Positions 8,701 to 17,092 are shown, counted from the stretch's first letter. The stretch: 64,000 nucleotides of DNA from Mycobacterium sp. GA-2829 (GCF_001499965.1 NZ_LQIT01000025.1:1-64000); one strand, 5' to 3'. A program made the numbers and translations. The notes: a model not told the origin generated them from the sequence alone.

Positions 8701-10377
8701 TCAGTGAAGTCCTTCAGCGAGGGGGCCGAGCGCGAGTGCGGGCAGGAACGTGAGGGCGACGAGGATCAGCGTCACGCCGGTGACCATGCCGACGAACTGC
8801 GGCCGGTGGGTGGGCAGGGTGCCCACCGACTCGGGCGTCTTGCCCTGACGGGCAAAGGATCCGGCTAGAGCGAGGACGAGGATGACCGGGAGGAAGCGGC
8901 CGAACAGCATGGCCAGGCCCAGCGCGGTGTTGTACCACGTGGTGTTGACCGACAGCCCCGCGAACGCCGAGCCGTTGTTGTTGGCTGCAGAGGTGAACGC
9001 GTAGAGGACCTCCGACAGGCCGTGAGGACCGGTGTTGAGCATGCCGTCGCGCTGCCCCGGCAATGCCATGGCGATCGCGGTGCCGGTCAGTACGAGTAGC
9101 GGCGTGACGAGGAAATAGGTTGCCGCGAGCTTGATTTCGCGGGGTGTGATCTTCTTGCCGAGGTACTCCGGGGTGCGGCCCACCATCAGACCCGCCACGA
9201 AGACGGTGATGACGGCCAGAACCAGCATGCTGTACAGACCCGAGCCGACACCTCCGGGCGCGACCTCGCCGAGTTGCATGTTGAACAGGGTCATCAAGCC
9301 GCCGAGGCTGGTGTAGGAGTCGTGGAACGAGTTGACCGCGCCGGTGGAGGTGAGCGTCGTGAGATCGGCGAACACCGCGGAGTCGGCGACGCCGAAGCGC
9401 TGTTCGACGCCTTCCATCGCCGAGCCGACGGCCGTCGGGACGGTGCCGTGCGCCTGTGCCTGAAAGGTCATCATCAGCGCGAGGCTCAGCGTGGCGATGA
9501 CGCCCATGACCGCGACGATCGCCACACCCTGCTTACGGCTGCCCACCATGCGTCCGAAGGTGCGGGGCAGTGAGAAGGCGATGCACGAGAGCAGGAAGAT
9601 CTCGACCCAGTTCGTCCAGGCGGTCGGGTTCTCGAACGGGTGCGCGGAGTTGGCGTTGAAGAAGCCGCCACCGTTGGTGCCGAGCTCCTTGATGGCTTCC
9701 TGGCTGGCGACGGGGCCGCCCGGGATGGGCTGCTGGGCGCCCGAGAGCGTCGTGACGACGGTGTCGTGGAGCGCGAAGTTCTGGATCACGCCGCCGGACA
9801 CCAGGATGACTGCGGCGATCACGCTCAGCGGCAGGAGGATGCGCAGGCTGCCGCGAACGAGGTCGACCCAGAAGTTGCCGAGTTCCGTTGTGTCACGACG
9901 GGCCAGACCGCGCACGAACGCCATCGCGACAGCCATACCGACGGCGGCCGAGACGAAGTTCTGCACGGTGAGGCCGGCCATCTGCACGAGGTGGCCCTGG
10001 GTGGATTCGCCGGAGTACGCCTGCCAGTTGGTGTTGGTCACGAAACTGACGGCCGTGTTCCACGCCAGCGATGGCGTCATCTCGGTGGCCGGATCGGTCA
10101 GGTGCAGCGGCAATCTCGTCTGCAGCAGTTGCAGGCCGAACAGGAACAGGACGCTCACCGCGGAGAAGGCCAGCAGGCTGCGCGCATAGGAGCCCCAGCC
10201 CTGCTCGGCGGCGGGGTCCGCGCCGATCAGTCGGTAGACCACGCGCTCTGTGCGCCAGTGCTTTTCGGTGGTGTAGACCCGGTACATGTAATCGCCGAGC
10301 GGCACGTGGACGGCCGCGAGGGCCACGGCCAGGCTGAGGGCGAACAAAACGCCCGCGGCGGTGGTGCTCACGGTCAT
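8701..10377 (-). CDS. kdpA: KdpA, potassium-binding and translocating subunit
   Basis: 558 aa with about ten hydrophobic helices and the repeated selectivity-filter loops of the SKT superfamily: 'NTNWQAYSGESTQGH', 'KELGTNGGGFFNANSAHPFE', 'GAVNSFHDSYTSLGG' and 'AANNNGSAFAGLS'. The asparagine/glycine-rich filter strands are intact. It forms the K+ pore of KdpFABC in the plasma membrane. ATG at 10,377 overlaps the kdpF stop by 4 bp. Confidence 0.97.
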   Translation of the reverse strand: MTVSTTAAGVLFALSLAVALAAVHVPLGDYMYRVYTTEKHWRTERVVYRLIGADPAAEQGWGSYARSLLAFSAVSVLFLFGLQLLQTRLPLHLTDPATEMTPSLAWNTAVSFVTNTNWQAYSGESTQGHLVQMAGLTVQNFVSAAVGMAVAMAFVRGLARRDTTELGNFWVDLVRGSLRILLPLSVIAAVILVSGGVIQNFALHDTVVTTLSGAQQPIPGGPVASQEAIKELGTNGGGFFNANSAHPFENPTAWTNWVEIFLLSCIAFSLPRTFGRMVGSRKQGVAIVAVMGVIATLSLALMMTFQAQAHGTVPTAVGSAMEGVEQRFGVADSAVFADLTTLTSTGAVNSFHDSYTSLGGLMTLFNMQLGEVAPGGVGSGLYSMLVLAVITVFVAGLMVGRTPEYLGKKITPREIKLAATYFLVTPLLVLTGTAIAMALPGQRDGMLNTGPHGLSEVLYAFTSAANNNGSAFAGLSVNTTWYNTALGLAMLFGRFLPVILVLALAGSFARQGKTPESVGTLPTHRPQFVGMVTGVTLILVALTFLPALALGPLAEGLH

Positions 10378-10460
10378 AACCTCTCGGGGAACAGCAACGC
10401 GGCGAAAAGGAAGACGACGATCGCGACGGCCAGCGCCAGGCCGACGAGGTTTGTGATCAC
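10374..10460 (-). CDS. kdpF: KdpF, small membrane subunit of the K+ pump
   Basis: 28 aa from GTG 10,460. The peptide is one membrane helix, beginning VITNLVGLALAVAIVVF and ending ALLFPERL, which matches the usual 29-30 aa KdpF pattern (helix, then a short basic end). In other bacteria KdpF stabilises the complex. An upstream in-frame ATG at 10,589 would give 71 aa, but the added part is polar, unlike KdpF and overlaps another small gene, so I reject it. Its start overlaps the stop of the upstream 27-aa ORF by 4 bp (GTGA), and its stop overlaps the kdpA ATG. Confidence 0.85.
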   Translation of the reverse strand: MITNLVGLALAVAIVVFLFAALLFPERL

Positions 10461-10540
10461 AGCTGTTCGACCCACTTCTGGATCACCCCGAGAAGCGCGA
10501 AGGCCGTGACCGTCAGCGCGAGGTATCCGAGCACAGACAT
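10457..10540 (-). CDS. 27-aa predicted membrane peptide, first ORF of the kdp operon
   Basis: Reading the minus strand from ATG 10,540 gives a 27-residue peptide beginning MSVLGYLALTVTAFALLGV and ending IQKWVEQL, that is, one hydrophobic helix with an amphipathic tail. A good ribosome site, CGGAGACGGT, lies directly before the ATG. Its stop codon overlaps the kdpF start by 4 bp, so translation of kdpF probably depends on it. I do not recognise it. It could be an extra KdpF-like subunit, or a short leader ORF whose role is coupling. Reading frame, ribosome site and overlap are seen directly; function is inference. Confidence 0.65.
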   Translation of the reverse strand: MSVLGYLALTVTAFALLGVIQKWVEQL

Positions 10541-10607
10541 ACCGTCTCCGTATCTGCGCCACCGTGTCTCGGTGGCCGCCGACCAGCATCGGCCCGGACG
10601 AGCGCGA

Positions 10608-10657
10608 CTTCGACGGTCTTGACGGTTTCTTGACGGGGTAAGGCGGCGTCTTTACGG
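10608..10657 (-). promoter_or_regulatory. phased direct repeats upstream of kdp, candidate KdpE boxes
   Basis: Upstream of the kdp operon the plus strand shows CTTGACGG at 10,618 and 10,629 (11 bp apart), CTTTACGG at 10,650 (21 bp on), and CTTCGACGG at 10,608. On the kdp-coding strand these read CCGTCAAG. Direct repeats in steps of about one helical turn are the usual target of OmpR/PhoB-family regulators, so KdpE is the natural candidate. The repeats lie 70-120 bp upstream of the first small ORF and between kdp and the divergent gene at 10,731. Confidence 0.5.
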
Positions 10658-10730
10658 ACGCTTAGCACTCGCCGGAGGGTCACAGGTTGCGGACAGCGTG
10701 GCCCGAGGTCGCACCGCCACGATCGATTCC

Positions 10731-11408
10731 ATGATCAAGTTCCGTCGCTCGCAGTCCCTGCCCCGCCACACGGCGTGCCACCGCGCGTTACGGGGGACGC
10801 CGCTGCATGTCCCTGCCGAGTTGTTGACGACGGCGTCGCTGGCCGAGTGGGTGCGCCGACGTGGGTTGGGGGTCGACGTGTCCAGCGTCGAGGAGCTGCA
10901 GGTGGCGTTGGAGGCGGGGTTACCGCCGTCACGGGTGTCCGCGCTGTCCCGGGACGTCGCGGCGGTCGAGGCCGCGGTGGCGGCCGGCGTCGGGCGGTTC
11001 GTGATCGGCGGGTGGGCCGAGGTGCTGCTGCTGGCGGGGCGGCCGGCGGCGGCGCATCGCGTGGTGGTGGATGTCAGCGAGCCGACGGGGGAGCGCCTGG
11101 CGTCGTCGGTGCTGTCGATGGGCCGGCTCGACGTGGTGGGGCTGCGCTGCGGGGTTGCGGGTGAGGCGTCGGCGGCCGAGGCGGTGCGCCGGATGATCGA
11201 GCAGATGGCGCGGCTGCGTCGCGAACACGGGGTGATCCTGACGCGGGCGTGCCTGTCGGGCTACGGGCGTGCCGATGCCGACCCGCAGGAGCTGCGGCAG
11301 GGGGTGCATCGCGTGCAGTTGGCGGTGGAGGAGGCGTGCGCGGAGTTGCGGTATCCGCGCCCGGCGTTGGTGCTGTCGCTGCAGGCGGCGACGTTGGTGG
11401 AGTCTTGA
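10731..11408 (+). CDS. LysA/type III PLP decarboxylase-like protein, short and probably non-catalytic
   Basis: 225 aa. 'RRRGLGVDVSSVEELQVALEAG' followed by 'LPPSRVSAL' resembles the start of the alanine-racemase-like barrel of diaminopimelate/ornithine decarboxylases. In those enzymes this segment follows the PLP lysine in a 'YAVKAN' motif. Here the equivalent position reads 'PLHVPAELLTT' with no lysine, and only about half a barrel is present, with no C-terminal Greek-key domain. Catalysis is therefore doubtful. Start chosen at ATG 10,731; GTG 10,698 would add 11 residues. It is divergent from kdp and shares that intergenic region. Confidence 0.6.
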   Translation: MIKFRRSQSLPRHTACHRALRGTPLHVPAELLTTASLAEWVRRRGLGVDVSSVEELQVALEAGLPPSRVSALSRDVAAVEAAVAAGVGRFVIGGWAEVLLLAGRPAAAHRVVVDVSEPTGERLASSVLSMGRLDVVGLRCGVAGEASAAEAVRRMIEQMARLRREHGVILTRACLSGYGRADADPQELRQGVHRVQLAVEEACAELRYPRPALVLSLQAATLVES

Positions 11409-11423
11409 GGTGTCGTCGTTGCC

Positions 11424-11478
11424 GAGTTCTACACCAGGGTCGTCGAAGCCGCCGCTTGACGACCCTGGTGTAGAACTC
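11424..11478. terminator. 21-bp perfect stem-loop between convergent genes
   Basis: GAGTTCTACACCAGGGTCGTC at 11,424-11,444 is exactly repeated in inverted form at 11,458-11,478, with a 13-base loop. It sits after the LysA-like gene stop and reaches the ridA stop codon, so it could terminate both convergent transcripts. It lacks a T-tract, as is common for mycobacterial hairpin terminators. Confidence 0.7.
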
Positions 11479-11884
11479 AGCCGACGACCGCGGTCGCTTC
11501 GATCTCCACGAGCATGTCGGGTTCGGCCAGCGCGGCGACACCGATGCCAGTCAGCGGGGGAGCCGCGGTGGTGCCGAGCCTGGCTTGTGCGCGGGTGAGA
11601 CCGTCGGCGAGGGCGGGCATCTTGTCGGGCGTCCAGTCGACGAGGTAGACGGTCAGCTTCGCGACGTCGTCGAAGGTGGCTCCGGCCGCGGCGAGTGCAG
11701 TGCCGATGTTGAGGTAGCACTGCTCGACCTGGGCGGCGAGATCGCCGGCGCCGACCGTGGTGCCGGCGGCGTCGCAGGCGACCTGGCCGGCGATGAAGAC
11801 GAGCTTCGACCCGGTGGCCACGGAGACCTGGTGGTACAGGCTGACGGCGGGTAGGCCCTCGGGGTTGGTCAGGGTGATCGGCAT
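11477..11884 (-). CDS. ridA: RidA (YjgF/YER057c/UK114) family protein
   Basis: 135 aa. The fold signature 'VFIAGQVACDAAGTTVGAGD', then 'QVEQCYLNIGTALAAAGATF', 'VAKLTVYLVDW' and 'PPLTGIGVAALAEPDMLVEI', marks the RidA family, which deaminates reactive enamine/imine intermediates from PLP enzymes. The arginine usually found before the C-terminal 'VE' segment (R-x-x-V-E-v) is replaced by the 'PLTGIGVAAL' context, so strict imine deaminase activity is not certain. It lies 58 bp downstream of the acyl-CoA ligase gene on the same strand and could be transcribed with it. Confidence 0.9.
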   Translation of the reverse strand: MPITLTNPEGLPAVSLYHQVSVATGSKLVFIAGQVACDAAGTTVGAGDLAAQVEQCYLNIGTALAAAGATFDDVAKLTVYLVDWTPDKMPALADGLTRAQARLGTTAAPPLTGIGVAALAEPDMLVEIEATAVVG

Positions 11885-11942
11885 GTGCGCTCCTGGGCTA
11901 TGTCTCGCGGTAGGGCGTCAACATACGGTGACGCCAAGCCGC

Positions 11943-13535
11943 TCAGAAAGCGGGCTGGCGAATATCCCGTCGTAGAGCGACTTTCGAGATCTTGCCGGTG
12001 CCGGTCCTGGGGAGTTCGTCGAGAACGACGATCTCCTCGGGGATCCACCAGCCGGCCACCAAGCCGTCCAGGTGGTCGCGGACCAGGTCGGCGGTCACCT
12101 CGCACCCGGCGGTGGGGACGATGCACGCCAACGGGCGCTCACCCCACTTGTCATGTGGCACACCGATCACCGCCGCTTCGGCGACCCCCGGGCACGTCAT
12201 GATCGCGTTCTCCAGTTCGACCGAGGAGATCCACTCGCCGCCCGACTTGACCAGGTCCTTCACGCGATCGACAATCCGGACGAGTCCCCTGGCGTCGATG
12301 GTGGCGATGTCTCCGGTACGGAGCCACCCGTCGTCGGTGAAGGCCGAAGATCCGTCGGTGCGGCCGAAGTAGCCGCCTGCGACAGTGGGACCGGCGACCT
12401 GCAGCTCACCCGAGGTCACCCCGTCGTGGGGGGCGGAGGAGCCGTCGTCACGCCGAAGGCGAAGCGACACAAGCGGTATGGCCGGCCCGGGCAGGCTCAG
12501 CGTGTCGGTACGATCGGCGGAATCCCCGCTGGGGAGGCGCGCACTGCAGACGAGCGGACTGGTCTCGGTCATCCCCCAGGAACTGCACAACGGCACCCCG
12601 ACCTCGTCGTCGTACTGTCGGGACAGGCTCGCAGGCAGGGGACCACCGCCGCTGACGAGTCGGCGCAACGCGGGCAGCCGTCGACCCCGAAGGTGCGGGA
12701 GCACGCTGCGCCAAACCGTGGTCACGGCGGCCGCGATGGTGACGTCCGCCGCGTCGATCGTCTCGGCGAGTTGCGTCGGTTGCGTCGCGTGGCCCGGCAG
12801 GACCAGCGACGCCCCGGCCATCATCGCCGCGTACGGGAGGCCCCACGCGTTGACGTGGAACATCGGCACGATCGGTAGCACCACGTCGTTCTCGCTGATC
12901 GCGAAGGTGTCTGCCATCAGCAGTGTCATGGCGTGCAGCACGATCGACCGATGGTCGTACAGAACACCTTTCGGCCGCCCAGTGGTGCCGGAGGTGTAAC
13001 AGAGGGCGGCGGCGGTGCGTTCGTCGGCGACGTCGAAGACGGCGGCGGGCTCGGCGCCGGCGAGCAGGTCCTCGTAGTCGTGCACGCGAGGGTCGTCCGG
13101 AATGCGCGGTCCGGGCCCGTCGTCCATCACCACCAGGTGACGCACGGTGTGGAACCGGTCGACCAGCGGCCACACCACATCCAGGATCGACCGGTCGACG
13201 AACAGGACGTCGTCCTGGGCGTCGTTGACGATGTAGACGATGTCATCGGCGAACAGTCGGTGGTTGATGGTGTGCAGGATTCGGTTGGTGCACGGCACCG
13301 CCATGTAGAGCTCGAGGTGGCGCTGACTGTTCCACCCGAAGGTGCCCACCCGTGCGTCGTGCGGAACCCCGAGGTCGTCGAGCACTCCAGCGAGACGCCG
13401 GATTCGTTGTGCGACCGCACCATAGGTCACCGAGCTGTCGTGCTGCGTGCGAACGGTCTTGTGGCTGAACCGACCCTCGATGCCGTCCATCAACATCGGG
13501 AGGCTCAGGGGCCGGTCCTGCATCAGGCCGTGCAT
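11943..13535 (-). CDS. fatty-acid/aryl-CoA ligase (AMP-binding, FadD/AlkK-like)
   Basis: 530 aa ANL-superfamily ligase. P-loop 'ALCYTSGTTGRPKGVLYDHR' lies near residue 190, followed by 'PMFHVNAWGLPYAAMMAGA', 'SSWGMTETSPLVC', 'GWLRTGDIATIDARGLVRIV' and hinge 'DRVKDLVKSGGEWISS'. The catalytic lysine is in 'PRTGTGKISKVALRRD'. These motifs resemble AlkK-type medium/long-chain acyl-CoA synthetases. Its start overlaps the end of the MFS gene by 13 bp, so a permease and its CoA ligase form one operon, which suggests uptake and activation of an organic acid. The divergent TetR gene is the probable regulator. Confidence 0.9.
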   Translation of the reverse strand: MHGLMQDRPLSLPMLMDGIEGRFSHKTVRTQHDSSVTYGAVAQRIRRLAGVLDDLGVPHDARVGTFGWNSQRHLELYMAVPCTNRILHTINHRLFADDIVYIVNDAQDDVLFVDRSILDVVWPLVDRFHTVRHLVVMDDGPGPRIPDDPRVHDYEDLLAGAEPAAVFDVADERTAAALCYTSGTTGRPKGVLYDHRSIVLHAMTLLMADTFAISENDVVLPIVPMFHVNAWGLPYAAMMAGASLVLPGHATQPTQLAETIDAADVTIAAAVTTVWRSVLPHLRGRRLPALRRLVSGGGPLPASLSRQYDDEVGVPLCSSWGMTETSPLVCSARLPSGDSADRTDTLSLPGPAIPLVSLRLRRDDGSSAPHDGVTSGELQVAGPTVAGGYFGRTDGSSAFTDDGWLRTGDIATIDARGLVRIVDRVKDLVKSGGEWISSVELENAIMTCPGVAEAAVIGVPHDKWGERPLACIVPTAGCEVTADLVRDHLDGLVAGWWIPEEIVVLDELPRTGTGKISKVALRRDIRQPAF

Positions 13536-14845
13536 GTGCTCGCATCCTCACGCTTGATGGCGTGGCCGAGCACCGGTGCCAGCGCGACGCCGATGATCGA
13601 GGCGATGATGACGACGTAGAACCCGGCGGACGGATTGTTCGTCGCGGTCTCGGCCAGTCCGAACAGGTATGGCCCGACGAACCCGCCGATCAGGCCGATG
13701 GTGTTGATGAACGCCAGGCTGGCCGCGGCCATCAGCCCGGACATGCGCGCCATCGCGATGGACCAGAACAGCGGCAGAGTGCCGAACACGAAGATCATCG
13801 AGACCGCGATGACCAGGATGCGGGCCAACGCGCTGGACGACAGCATGAACGCGATCGAGGTGACCAGCGTTGCGGCGGCCAGGATGCCGACGGCACTCGC
13901 CTCACGCTGGTATCGGGCGAACAGGCGGGGCACCACCAGCACGCCGATCGTCGCGCCGATTCCCGCGCTTCCGGACAGGAGCCCGATGAGGAACGAGCCG
14001 CTGATGTCGAGGTCTTCGACGATCGCGGGGATGTTGAAAACGATTCCGACGTTGGTGATCTGGTTGAAGAAGTAGATGAGTGCGACCACGATGACGAACG
14101 GTCGACCGAAGGCCTTCTTGACGTTGCCGCGGATCTTGGTCGCGCTGTCGTGGTGCGCGCCGGTCGCGCGCTCGGTGAGGATCTGCGCCTCATCGGCGGA
14201 CAGCCACTTCGCTTCGCTGGGTGTTTGGGGGAGCTTCAACCAGACCAGCACGCCGACGAGAACGGTGACGGCACCTTCGATGAGGAACATCCACTGCCAG
14301 CCGTGCAGTCCGAGTGCGCTGTCGAGTTCCATCAGCGCTCCGCCCATGGGGCCACCGACGACCAGCGCGATGGTGGGCGCCAGGTAGATGAAGCCGACGA
14401 CGGTGGCGCGGTAGCTCTGGGCGAACCAGACCGTGACCATGTACATCAGGGCGGGGTAGAGGCCGGCTTCCGCGGCGCCGAGCAGGAAGCGCATGACGTA
14501 GAAGGACAGGTCGCCCTGGACGAACATCATCAAGGCGGACAGGGTGCCCCAGGTGACGGCGATGCGGGCGATCCACCGGCGTGGCCCGACGCGATACATG
14601 ACCAGGTTGCTGGGGACTTCGAGGAATGCGTAGCTGATGAAGAAGATGCCTGCGCCGAAACCGAATGCCGCGGCGCTGATGCCGACGTCGGCTTCGAGGT
14701 GGGTCTTGGCGAGCGCGACGTTGGTGCGGTCGATGTAGGCCATGAAGTAGACCGCGCACATGACGGGCAGCAGTCGCAGCACGGCCTTGCGGGTGGCGTG
14801 CTTGTGCAGTTCGTCGGCCGATGCGAGCACAGAGTTGATGCTCAT
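13523..14845 (-). CDS. MFS permease, anion:cation symporter (ACS) family
   Basis: 440 aa with 12 predicted helices. N-terminal 'VYFMAYIDRTNVALAKTHLE' and 'SYAFLEVPSNLVMYRVGPRR' are typical of the ACS family (phthalate, hexuronate, tartrate and similar organic anions). ATG 14,845 has a strong ribosome site, AGAAGGAG, just upstream. The frame extends a further 450 bases upstream, but that part lacks membrane helices and crosses the promoter region. Together with the downstream acyl-CoA ligase it probably imports a carboxylic acid that is then activated. Confidence 0.9.
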   Translation of the reverse strand: MSINSVLASADELHKHATRKAVLRLLPVMCAVYFMAYIDRTNVALAKTHLEADVGISAAAFGFGAGIFFISYAFLEVPSNLVMYRVGPRRWIARIAVTWGTLSALMMFVQGDLSFYVMRFLLGAAEAGLYPALMYMVTVWFAQSYRATVVGFIYLAPTIALVVGGPMGGALMELDSALGLHGWQWMFLIEGAVTVLVGVLVWLKLPQTPSEAKWLSADEAQILTERATGAHHDSATKIRGNVKKAFGRPFVIVVALIYFFNQITNVGIVFNIPAIVEDLDISGSFLIGLLSGSAGIGATIGVLVVPRLFARYQREASAVGILAAATLVTSIAFMLSSSALARILVIAVSMIFVFGTLPLFWSIAMARMSGLMAAASLAFINTIGLIGGFVGPYLFGLAETATNNPSAGFYVVIIASIIGVALAPVLGHAIKREDASTCTA

Positions 14846-14938
14846 ATGGCTCCTTCTCGCTTGTCGCGATGCGGTTCGATGCCGCGCGTTGGAGGGTTGA
14901 TTCCCCGTATCGAAGTGGCGGAACCGGCTCCTACCAGG

Positions 14939-14957
14939 GATACTACTGAGTATTATC
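14939..14957. promoter_or_regulatory. 19-bp imperfect palindrome, candidate TetR operator
   Basis: GATACTACTGAGTATTATC is symmetric at 16 of its 18 non-central positions, with a perfect ATACT-N4-AGTAT core. It lies between the MFS/ligase operon (minus) and the divergent TetR gene (plus), the normal location of a TetR operator controlling both. Confidence 0.6.
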
Positions 14958-15040
14958 GTAACGAGGGTCACAATGGGTGTCAATCGTGAGCGGCGCGGAG
15001 CGGGGCGCGCCACGCCGTCACCACGGGTGCGCGATGCTGG

Positions 15041-15691
15041 ATGAACCCGATGAGTGCAATGGGAGTTGAGTTGAGCGCGAGCGCCGAACTGGAACCGGAC
15101 GTCAAGGGTCGGATACTCGACGCGGCTGCTGACGCGTTCATGAAGCGCGGATTCGCGAACACGACCATCGATGACATTGCCGACGAGGTCGGGGCCACCA
15201 AGGGCCTGATCTACTACCACTTCCGGTCGAAGTTCGACATCTTCCTGGCGGTGTACGAGGACGGTATGCGCCGCGTGCGCGAACGGGTGGAACCGCATGC
15301 GACGGCGTCGGGCACCGGACGCTCACGGCTGGAAGCGATGTCGATCGCCCACCTGGAGAACCTGATGACCGAGTTGGGTTACCACCACGTGGTGCATCAG
15401 GGCGTACGGCACCAGGATTCGACGGCGCTGAAGGTGCGCCAACGGGACGCACTCGTTGCGCTCAACGAACTCAGGCGTGACTACGAGCGGATGTTCCGTC
15501 GCGTCATCGCCGAGGGAATCGCGGACGGTTCGCTGCGTGAAGTCGACGAAGCGCTCGCGACGCGCATGCTGCTGAGCAACCTGAACGCCGTCGACGTCTG
15601 GTATCGCAAGATCGAGGGGCAGACCGCTGAGGAGATCCGCGAGCTCGCCCGCCAGGTGGTCGACATCTTGATCGGTGGACTCGCCGACTGA
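15041..15691 (+). CDS. TetR-family transcriptional regulator
   Basis: 216 aa. The N-terminal helix-turn-helix reads 'NTTIDDIADEVGATKGLIYY' followed by HFRSKFDIF, after an 'ILDAAADAFMKRGF' helix. The C-terminal half is helical and ligand-binding, ending 'ELARQVVDILIGGLAD'. Starts at 15,041, 15,050 and 15,059 are all possible; I give the longest. It is divergent from the MFS and acyl-CoA ligase operon and likely represses it through the palindrome at 14,939, released by the acid or its CoA ester. Confidence 0.9.
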   Translation: MNPMSAMGVELSASAELEPDVKGRILDAAADAFMKRGFANTTIDDIADEVGATKGLIYYHFRSKFDIFLAVYEDGMRRVRERVEPHATASGTGRSRLEAMSIAHLENLMTELGYHHVVHQGVRHQDSTALKVRQRDALVALNELRRDYERMFRRVIAEGIADGSLREVDEALATRMLLSNLNAVDVWYRKIEGQTAEEIRELARQVVDILIGGLAD

Positions 15692-15746
15692 CCCGGCTCC
15701 TGCGCTTCGTAACCTTGACGGTCAGAGCCGGTAAGGGGAGTGGGGG

Positions 15747-16964
15747 ATGTCCGAGCGAGTGAGCGCCGATCGGACGCACACACTCAGCGCGGCCCACCGG
15801 TTGCGCTGGGTGCTGTTGACGTTGTGCGTCACCGAGATCACCAGTTGGGGAGTGCTGTATTACGCCTTCACCGTGCTCTCCGACCAGATCAGCGCGGATA
15901 CCGGGTGGTCGGCGCCGGCGACGACCGCAGCGTTCTCGGCAGGACTGGTGACGTCGGCGTTCGTCGGTATCCCGGTCGGGCGCTGGTTGGATCGCGTCGG
16001 TCCGCGGTGGATCATGACGGGCGGCTCGGCGCTGGGCTGCGTCTCGGTGGTCGCGGTGGCGGCGGCACCGACCTACGCGTGGTTCGTCGCGGCCTGGGTG
16101 GTTGCCGGAGTGGCGATGAGCGGAGTCTTCTACGCGCCGGCGTTCGCCGCGCTGACCCGGTTCTTCGGCACCGACGCGGTGCGGGCGCTGACGGCATTGA
16201 CATTGGTGGCCGGCTTCGCCAGCACGGTGTTCGCGCCGCTGACCGCCGGGTTGTCGGCGCACCTGGACTGGCGCGACACCTATCTGGTGTTGGCCGTCGT
16301 GCTGGCGGTGGTCACGATCCCGGCGCACTTCTTCGGGCTGCGGCGACCGTGGCCGCCGGTGACCACCAAGCATGCGGTGGAGTCTCCGACACGCACGGCC
16401 CGCAGCGGCGCTTTCATCGCGTTGGTGGCGGCGTTCGCGCTGTCCGGGGTGGCGTCCTACGCGGTGATCGCGAACCTGGTGCCGTTGATGGGTGAGCGCG
16501 GCATCGGTACGGGCGCCGCGGCGGCCGCACTCGGACTCGGCGGGGCCGGGCAGGTTCTGGGCCGCCTCGGGTATCAGGCCTTGGTGCGTCGCATCGGTGT
16601 CGTGCCTCGCACGGTGGTCATCATGGCCGGAGTCGCGGTCACGACGGCGCTGCTCGGCGTGTTCAGCAGCTACGTCGCGTTGCTTGTGGTGACGATCGGC
16701 GCCGGCGTCATGCGGGGCATCATGACGCTGCTGCAGGCCACGGCGGTGACGGAGCGTTGGGGCGCAACGCATTACGGCCATCTCAGCGGCATCCTGAACG
16801 CCCCGGTGATGATCGCCACCGCGATCGGCCCGTTCGTCGGTGCGGCGCTCGCGAGCGTTCTGGGCGGTTATGCGGCGATGTTTCTCGCGCTTGGTGCCGT
16901 CGCGGCGTTGGCTGCGGTAGCCGCTGTTGCGACGTCTGCCGCCTTCCCAACGACCAGGCTTTGA
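15747..16964 (+). CDS. MFS transporter, monocarboxylate/oxalate-type
   Basis: 405 aa, 12 predicted helices. The start 'LTLCVTEITSWGVLYYAF' and loop 'GIPVGRWLDRVGPRWIM' are typical of the MFS_1/monocarboxylate group. A ribosome site GGGGAGTGGGGG precedes ATG 15,747. It follows the TetR gene by 55 bp on the same strand and may be co-transcribed with it. The substrate is unknown. Confidence 0.87.
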   Translation: MSERVSADRTHTLSAAHRLRWVLLTLCVTEITSWGVLYYAFTVLSDQISADTGWSAPATTAAFSAGLVTSAFVGIPVGRWLDRVGPRWIMTGGSALGCVSVVAVAAAPTYAWFVAAWVVAGVAMSGVFYAPAFAALTRFFGTDAVRALTALTLVAGFASTVFAPLTAGLSAHLDWRDTYLVLAVVLAVVTIPAHFFGLRRPWPPVTTKHAVESPTRTARSGAFIALVAAFALSGVASYAVIANLVPLMGERGIGTGAAAAALGLGGAGQVLGRLGYQALVRRIGVVPRTVVIMAGVAVTTALLGVFSSYVALLVVTIGAGVMRGIMTLLQATAVTERWGATHYGHLSGILNAPVMIATAIGPFVGAALASVLGGYAAMFLALGAVAALAAVAAVATSAAFPTTRL

Positions 16965-17049
16965 CTTCGCGGCCTGCGACTACGACGCGCGGCCGCCGTA
17001 GGACGTTGGAACGAGGCCGACGGGGCCGAAGTATGCTCTGACCTTCATC

Positions 17050-17092
17050 GCCCCCATAGCCCAATTGGCAGAGGCAGCGGACTTAAAATCCT
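17050..17092 (+). tRNA. truncated tRNA-Leu(UAA)-like 5' half at an accessory-segment boundary
   Basis: GCCCCCATAGCCCAATTGGC and the following bases fit the 5' acceptor strand, the D arm and the 5' anticodon stem GCGGA with loop CTTAAAA (anticodon TAA). After TCC the sequence departs from a tRNA: no T arm and no TGGGGGC acceptor partner follow. The helicase/OLD segment begins just downstream. tRNA genes are common integration sites, so I read this as the broken or exchanged end of a tRNA att site. Identity as tRNA is likely; the att role is inference. Confidence 0.5.

Noticed and set aside
13562..14989. Plus-strand open frame of 475 codons over the MFS gene
   Set aside because: Acidic, Gln/Asp-rich low-complexity translation with no domain; opposite strand encodes a clear 12-helix permease.
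15504..16781. Minus-strand open frame of 425 codons over the second MFS gene
   Set aside because: Arg/His-rich composition typical of a shadow frame; the plus strand encodes membrane helices.
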